Positions 5,225 through 9,825 of a stretch of 9,825 nucleotides of DNA are shown piece after piece. The stretch is from an uncultured Bacillaceae bacterium (lineage in GTDB: Bacteria > Bacillota > Bacilli > Bacillales > Caldibacillaceae): assembly GCA_937983015.1 (NCBI GenBank), contig CALKAK010000171.1:1-9825 (forward strand), in the 5' to 3' direction. Position 1 is the first letter of the stretch. The number at the start of each line of letters is the position of its first letter. A program made the translations under genes and the position numbers. Below the pieces are notes generated by a model. The model had not been told where the DNA came from. It made no database searches and worked only from the letters and a program-made list of their open reading frames with translations.

Positions 5225-7630
5225 TTGTCAACCATTCATCTCATGATATTTTTACCCTTCATCTTCGCGATTATCGTGCCGCTCATCGATCGTTTGAGTA
5301 AACGAAAAGTTCATACCGGTGCATTTGTGCTCGTCGTACCACTCGTTTTATTTGTTTATTTATTGCAATATATTCCAGAGGTCGTAAAAGGGAACATCTC
5401 GACCGCTTCATTTTCCTGGATACCTGACCTGAATTTTACCTTTACTGTGGTCATCGATGGCTTCAGTTTGTTGTTCGGGTTGTTGATCTCCGGGATGGGT
5501 GTTCTCGTCGTTCTTTATTCTATCTATTATCTAGCGAAAGAGCGGGAAGCCCTTGCGCATTTTTATGTTTATTTATTGCTGTTTATGGGCGCGATGCTTG
5601 GTGTGGTCTTTTCCGATCATTTGATGATCTTATACGTATTTTGGGAATTGACAAGTATTTCTTCGTTTTTATTGATCGCATACTGGTATGAGCGGAAAGC
5701 CTCACGCCAAGGGTCGTTGAAAGCCCTATTAATCACGGTAACCGGTGGCTTTTTCATGCTGGCTGGCTTTATTCTTTTGAAAATGATGGGAGATACATAC
5801 AGTTTTCGCGAACTGATCGATCAGGCGGATGAACTGGCAACGCATCCGTTCTTCTTAGCGGCGATGATTTTGCTTCTCATCGGGACTTTTACGAAATCCG
5901 CCCAATTTCCTTTCAGTATCTGGCTTCCTGATGCGATGGAGGCCCCGACTCCGGTCAGCGCTTACTTGCATTCGGCAACGATGGTTAAAGCGGGGATCTA
6001 TCTTGTGGCCCGGCTTACACCTTTGTTCGGAGGACATGCCCTCTGGTTCTGGCTTGTCTCCGGAGTTGGCCTGGTTACTTTACTTTATGGTTCCTGGACA
6101 GCGATAAAACAGACGGATTTGAAAGCATTATTAGCCTATTCCACGATCAGTCAATTGGGACTTGTGATGTCGCTGATCGGTGTCGGCTCCCTGGCCTTTT
6201 ATTTTCGAGAGGGGCCACTCTTTACAATTTTTGCAACGGCTCTTTTTGCCGGGATCTTTCACCTCTTCAATCACTCCACGTTCAAAGGGAGCCTGTTTAT
6301 GGTCGTTGGGATCATCGATTTAGGTACGGGGACCCGGGATATTCGCCGGCTCGGCGGTTTGCTCCATTTAATGCCGATCACTTTCACCGTTGCGGTAATT
6401 TCCGGATTTTCCATGGCTGGTTTGCCACCATTTAACGGTTTTTTAAGTAAAGAAATGTTTTTTCAGAGCATGCTCGATGTGCTCGAAATCGATGTCTTCG
6501 GCTTGAAAACATGGGGCATTCTCTTTCCGGTTATAGCCTGGGTGGCTAGTGTCTTTACCTTTGTTTATGCGATGATTTTAATCTTCAAGACATTCACCGG
6601 AAAATTCCACCCGGAGCGCCTGAACCGACCGGTGCGGGAAATGCCCTTCGGGATGTTATTCTCGCCAATCATTTTGGCCTTGATTGTAATCGGCGGGTTT
6701 TTCTTCCCCAATACTTTATCTAAATTTATATTACAACCATCCCTCTATTCTTTATTACCGGAGGCAGAACAAAGAGGAATCGGTCATATTTCCATCTGGC
6801 ACGGGTTCACTCCGGCTTTTTGGCTGACCGTAGGTGTGGTCCTTTTCGGCATACTTTTATACCTCACGCAGAGAAAATGGCGTAATATTTACCACCTGTA
6901 CCCGAAAAAATTGACCTTAAACGGCCTCTATTATGGGAGCTTGAACGGTTATGAACGGCTATCATACCGGGTGACAACTAGCTACATGACGGGTTCATTG
7001 CGCCACTATCTCCTGTACATTTTCACGTTTTTGACATTGGTGATGGTTATAAGTCTTATCAGGAACGGAAATGTGACGGTAACGGTCGCCAATAACCATC
7101 CTGTTGCTGTGATCGATATCGTCATTGTGATCGGAATTATCGCCGCGGCTATTGCAACCTTATTGACGAACAGTCGCATTGCGGCAATTGTTTCATTAAG
7201 TGCGGTCGGTTATTTAGTCGTCTTACTCTACGTTATTTTCCGGGCTCCGGACCTTGCCTTGACACAAATGGTTGTCGAGACAGTAACGACCGTGCTATTC
7301 CTGCTCTGTTTTTATCACCTGCCAAAATTAGAAAAACGATTAGAGCCGGTAAAATTCAAGCTGACAAACGGTATCGTCTCTGTTACGTTCGGCCTTTTGG
7401 TGACCGTTTTATCGATACTGGCTTTCAACCATAAATTATTCCCGCCGATCACTTCTTTCTTTGAAAATTCTTTCGAACTTGCCGGTGGTAAAAACATCGT
7501 CAACACGATTCTCGTTGATTTCCGGGGATTCGATACGATGCTGGAAATTTCTGTACTCGTTATTGCCGGGCTTGGTGTGTACTCGCTCATTCGTCTCGGC
7601 TTAAAGGAGCGTGATACAGATGAAAGCTAA
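5225..7630 (+). CDS. mrpA: Na+/H+ antiporter subunit MrpA (large NuoL-like subunit)
   Basis: MrpA is the largest membrane subunit of the Mrp cation/proton antiporter, which exports Na+ in exchange for H+ and supports alkali and salt tolerance. At 801 residues it has the same length as B. subtilis MrpA. The N-terminal two thirds are a NuoL-like proton channel domain. Its conserved polar residues are Glu141 in FWELTS, Lys224 in GTFTKSAQFPF, Lys255 in SATMVKAG, Lys300 in TDLKALLAYST, and Lys409 in FNGFLSKEMFF. The C-terminal part (about 590-800) is the MrpA-specific extension, with FRAPDLALTQ (672-681), Glu685 and DFRGFD (765-770). Many hydrophobic helices span the protein. Translation starts at TTG 5225 behind a good ribosome binding site. 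Its end overlaps mrpB by 11 bp. It may share control with the divergent stress-protein gene. Confidence 0.97.
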   Translation: MSTIHLMIFLPFIFAIIVPLIDRLSKRKVHTGAFVLVVPLVLFVYLLQYIPEVVKGNISTASFSWIPDLNFTFTVVIDGFSLLFGLLISGMGVLVVLYSIYYLAKEREALAHFYVYLLLFMGAMLGVVFSDHLMILYVFWELTSISSFLLIAYWYERKASRQGSLKALLITVTGGFFMLAGFILLKMMGDTYSFRELIDQADELATHPFFLAAMILLLIGTFTKSAQFPFSIWLPDAMEAPTPVSAYLHSATMVKAGIYLVARLTPLFGGHALWFWLVSGVGLVTLLYGSWTAIKQTDLKALLAYSTISQLGLVMSLIGVGSLAFYFREGPLFTIFATALFAGIFHLFNHSTFKGSLFMVVGIIDLGTGTRDIRRLGGLLHLMPITFTVAVISGFSMAGLPPFNGFLSKEMFFQSMLDVLEIDVFGLKTWGILFPVIAWVASVFTFVYAMILIFKTFTGKFHPERLNRPVREMPFGMLFSPIILALIVIGGFFFPNTLSKFILQPSLYSLLPEAEQRGIGHISIWHGFTPAFWLTVGVVLFGILLYLTQRKWRNIYHLYPKKLTLNGLYYGSLNGYERLSYRVTTSYMTGSLRHYLLYIFTFLTLVMVISLIRNGNVTVTVANNHPVAVIDIVIVIGIIAAAIATLLTNSRIAAIVSLSAVGYLVVLLYVIFRAPDLALTQMVVETVTTVLFLLCFYHLPKLEKRLEPVKFKLTNGIVSVTFGLLVTVLSILAFNHKLFPPITSFFENSFELAGGKNIVNTILVDFRGFDTMLEISVLVIAGLGVYSLIRLGLKERDTDES

Positions 7631-8045
7631 CGATGTAATTTTGCATACGTTAACCCGCGTAGCCGTTTTCGTGATTTTTACCTTTGCCCTTGATTTATTC
7701 CTTAGCGGTCACCATGAACCCGGCGGCGGGTTTATCGGTGGCCTGGCGATCGCCAGCGGGATCATTCTTTTCTATCTGGCTTTTGGTTATGAAAAAATTA
7801 GTAAGAACCTGCCCGTTAATTTTATCAAGGTGGCGGCGGCGGGAGTAATGATCGCCGTTTTAACCGGCATGATCGCCCTGTTATTCGGTGACTCCTTTTT
7901 GACGCATCATGTTTTTACCATCCGATTACCGATCTTTGGGAAAACGGAGATCCTGACTTCGACCCTTTTTGATACAGGCGTGGCGCTGGCGGTCATCGGT
8001 GTGGCGGTACATATTATTCTGACGATAAGTGAGGATCGGTCATAA
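7620..8045 (+). CDS. mrpB: Na+/H+ antiporter subunit MrpB
   Basis: This 141-residue membrane protein has about four hydrophobic segments. It carries the MnhB/MrpB signature GHHEPGGGFIGGL near residues 29-41 and ends ILTISEDRS. It is a required subunit of the Mrp complex and packs beside the C-terminal part of MrpA. ATG 7620 is chosen over the in-frame GTG 7611 because AAAGGAG (7603-7609) ends 10 bases before the ATG and only 1 base before the GTG. The sequence from that ATG (MKANDVIL) also matches the B. subtilis MrpB start. It overlaps the end of mrpA by 11 bp and shares one base with the mrpC start, so translation is probably coupled. Confidence 0.95.
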   Translation: MKANDVILHTLTRVAVFVIFTFALDLFLSGHHEPGGGFIGGLAIASGIILFYLAFGYEKISKNLPVNFIKVAAAGVMIAVLTGMIALLFGDSFLTHHVFTIRLPIFGKTEILTSTLFDTGVALAVIGVAVHIILTISEDRS

Positions 8046-8383
8046 TGGAAATTTTAATGGCGATTTTAATCGGGATTTTAGTCTCAATCGGTACGTATCT
8101 CGTTCTTTCGAAACAAATGTTGCGGGTCATTTTAGGGATTTCTTTATACAGTCATGCCGCTAATTTGCTCATCATCACGATGGGAGGTTTAAAAACGGGG
8201 AGCCCCCCTTTATTGAGTGAAAAAGAGGCTACCTTTACGGATGCCCTTCCCCAGGCTCTGATTTTAACTGCGATCGTCATAAATTTTGCGGTGACCGCGT
8301 TGATTCTCGTGTTAAGTTATCGCACGTATAAAAAACATGGTACAGATAACCTGGAAAAATTAAGGGGAAATGAACATGAATAA
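8045..8383 (+). CDS. mrpC: Na+/H+ antiporter subunit MrpC (NuoK-like)
   Basis: This 112-residue, three-helix membrane protein belongs to the MnhC/NuoK family. Helices lie near residues 2-20, 26-46 and 70-92. The conserved DALPQALILTAIVI stretch (66-79) precedes and enters helix three, and the C-terminus is short and charged. In the complex it sits between MrpA and MrpD and helps form the proton path. Its ATG overlaps the mrpB stop by one base (TAATG), with GAGG (8031-8034) 10 bases upstream. Its last 8 bases overlap mrpD. The length fits the B. subtilis homologue. Confidence 0.95.
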   Translation: MEILMAILIGILVSIGTYLVLSKQMLRVILGISLYSHAANLLIITMGGLKTGSPPLLSEKEATFTDALPQALILTAIVINFAVTALILVLSYRTYKKHGTDNLEKLRGNEHE

Positions 8384-9825
8384 CCTCGTTGTTTTGCCAA
8401 TTGTTATTCCATTATTTACCGGGATGTTTCTCATCATGTTTAAAGAGCGAATATTTTTCCAGCGTTTGCTTGCATTTTTGGCCCTGGCCGGGACAAGTGG
8501 TGTAACCTATTTTCTCATCTACCAGATTGACCATTTGGGCATACAAACCTTGCAAATGGGAAGCTGGCCGGCTCCTTACGGTATTACCCTGGCTGTTGAT
8601 ATGTTCAGTGCTTTATTGCTTTTAACTGGTAATATCGTTGCATTATTATGTTTATTATTTGCATTTCGCTCGCTAGATCCACAAATTGAAACGACCTATT
8701 TTTATCCGCTTTTTCTCTTCTTAATCACCGGAGTGAATGGTTCGTTTATTACCGGGGACTTGTTTAACTTGTACGTATTCTTTGAGATGTTATTGATCGC
8801 CTCATATGTTCTTGTTTCCCTCGGTGGGAAACGGAGACAGTTACGGGAAGCGATGAAATATGTGGTCATCAATGTGATCTCTTCAACGCTCTTCCTTTTT
8901 GCTATCGCCTATTTGTATTCGCTCACGGGAACGTTGAATCTCGCCCATCTTTCCGTGCGGGTTGCGGAATCTGGTCAAGATGGTTTTACCACGGTTTTAG
9001 CCTTGTTATTGCTCCTTGTTTTTGCGATTAAGGCCGGTCTATTCCTCTTTTTCTGGTTGCCTGGTGCTTACAGTGCACCACCGACGGCGATCGCGGCACT
9101 TTTTGCCGCATTGATGACAAAGGTGGGAATTTATGCGATTTTTCGCATGTTCACCCTCGTTTTTTATCATCAATTATCGATCACCCATTTGTTTATAGGG
9201 ATTCTGGCGGCGGTCACGATGATATTGGGTGGATTTGGAGCTTCAGCCTTTGGCGAGATCAAGCAAATTTTGACCTATAACGTCATAATCGGTGCCGGTT
9301 TTATTTTGGCTGGACTGGCTACTTATACTCCGGAAGGTCTTGGTGGTTCTGTGTTTTATTTGATTCACGATATGATCAGTAAGGCTCTCGTCTTTTTAAT
9401 CGGCGGTACCATTATTCACCTGACAGGTACGACGAAGTTAAAAGATATGAGCGGACTTATTCGTTCCCATCCGGTTTTAGGCTGGATGTTTTTCCTCGCC
9501 ATTTTGGCTTTAGCCGGGATTCCACCATTAAGCGGCTTTGTTGGGAAAGTTCTCGTGACGGAAGGAACTTTTTCGAGTGGATATTATTGGCTCGGGGCGA
9601 TCGGTCTTGCGGCCAGTTTAATGATTCTGTATTCGTTATTAAAAATATTCATGAACGCGTTTTGGGGCGAGACGGTTCTGAGTATCGAGGAAGAAAAAGG
9701 GACGACGCGGGGCTTGATGTTACCAGTGGTGACGCTCGCCGCTCTGACGGTAGTCATCGGCCTTTTTGCCGGTTTCTTCGTTCCATATATCGAACAGGCG
9801 GCATATGGGTTAATGCATCCGGAAC
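8376..9825 (+). CDS. mrpD: Na+/H+ antiporter subunit MrpD (NuoM/NuoN-like), truncated by window edge
   Basis: The frame is open from ATG 8376 to the right edge, giving 483 residues. B. subtilis MrpD has 493, so about ten residues and the stop lie outside. MrpD is the second antiporter-like proton channel subunit of the complex. Key residues are Glu137 in YVFFEMLLIASY, Lys219 in FAIKAGLFLFFWLPGA, and the helix motif APPTAIAALFAALMTK with Lys249. The first two carry the numbers I recall as important in alkaliphile MrpD. Lys336 in HDMISKAL and Lys391 in SGFVGKVL are also conserved. About 14 hydrophobic helices are expected. AAGGGGA (8362-8368) lies 7 bases before the ATG, and the gene overlaps mrpC by 8 bp. 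mrpE, mrpF and mrpG probably follow. Confidence 0.96.
   Translation, partial: MNNLVVLPIVIPLFTGMFLIMFKERIFFQRLLAFLALAGTSGVTYFLIYQIDHLGIQTLQMGSWPAPYGITLAVDMFSALLLLTGNIVALLCLLFAFRSLDPQIETTYFYPLFLFLITGVNGSFITGDLFNLYVFFEMLLIASYVLVSLGGKRRQLREAMKYVVINVISSTLFLFAIAYLYSLTGTLNLAHLSVRVAESGQDGFTTVLALLLLLVFAIKAGLFLFFWLPGAYSAPPTAIAALFAALMTKVGIYAIFRMFTLVFYHQLSITHLFIGILAAVTMILGGFGASAFGEIKQILTYNVIIGAGFILAGLATYTPEGLGGSVFYLIHDMISKALVFLIGGTIIHLTGTTKLKDMSGLIRSHPVLGWMFFLAILALAGIPPLSGFVGKVLVTEGTFSSGYYWLGAIGLAASLMILYSLLKIFMNAFWGETVLSIEEEKGTTRGLMLPVVTLAALTVVIGLFAGFFVPYIEQAAYGLMHPE

Overview
The window looks like chromosomal DNA from a member of the Bacillaceae. The reasons are strong GGAGG-type ribosome binding sites, several TTG starts, two GH13 glucosidases of Bacillus/Geobacillus type, and a seven-gene-type Mrp antiporter operon in the order A-B-C-D whose products match Bacillus Mrp proteins in length and motifs. 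The species cannot be fixed by eye. The second glucosidase recalls Geobacillus enzymes, so a moderately thermophilic relative is possible.

Layout. Positions 1-164 are an AT-rich leader with no gene. Two co-directional GH13 subfamily 31 alpha-glucosidases follow (165-1847 and 1922-3592). They are tandem paralogues, 74 bp apart with no terminator between them, and a strong intrinsic terminator closes the pair (3625-3660). Next is a short catalytic-domain-only tyrosine recombinase (3756-4313). It starts at TTG and has its own sigma-A-like promoter. Two copies of a 15-bp palindrome lie around that promoter. On the opposite strand, ending at its own terminator (4328-4354), is a KdpD-like universal stress protein gene (5048 down to 4362). 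It is divergent from the mrp operon across a 176-bp intergenic region. From 5225 to the right edge run mrpA, mrpB, mrpC and mrpD, each overlapping the next. mrpD is cut by the window edge about ten residues before its expected end.

How the genes work together. The glucosidases are cytoplasmic enzymes that would degrade imported malto- and isomalto-oligosaccharides. The residue after the catalytic aspartate (Val200 in the first, Ala200 in the second) suggests complementary alpha-1,6 and alpha-1,4 preference. MrpA-D are membrane subunits of a Na+/H+ antiporter complex; mrpE, F and G would be expected just beyond the window. The divergent stress protein resembles the nucleotide-binding domain of the K+ sensor KdpD, so a link to ion homeostasis is plausible but inferred.

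Most of the window is ordinary housekeeping and accessory metabolism. The least ordinary part is the recombinase. Its first catalytic arginine is replaced by serine, and its promoter carries paired operator-like palindromes exactly 30 bp apart. I see no convincing wholly new system here.
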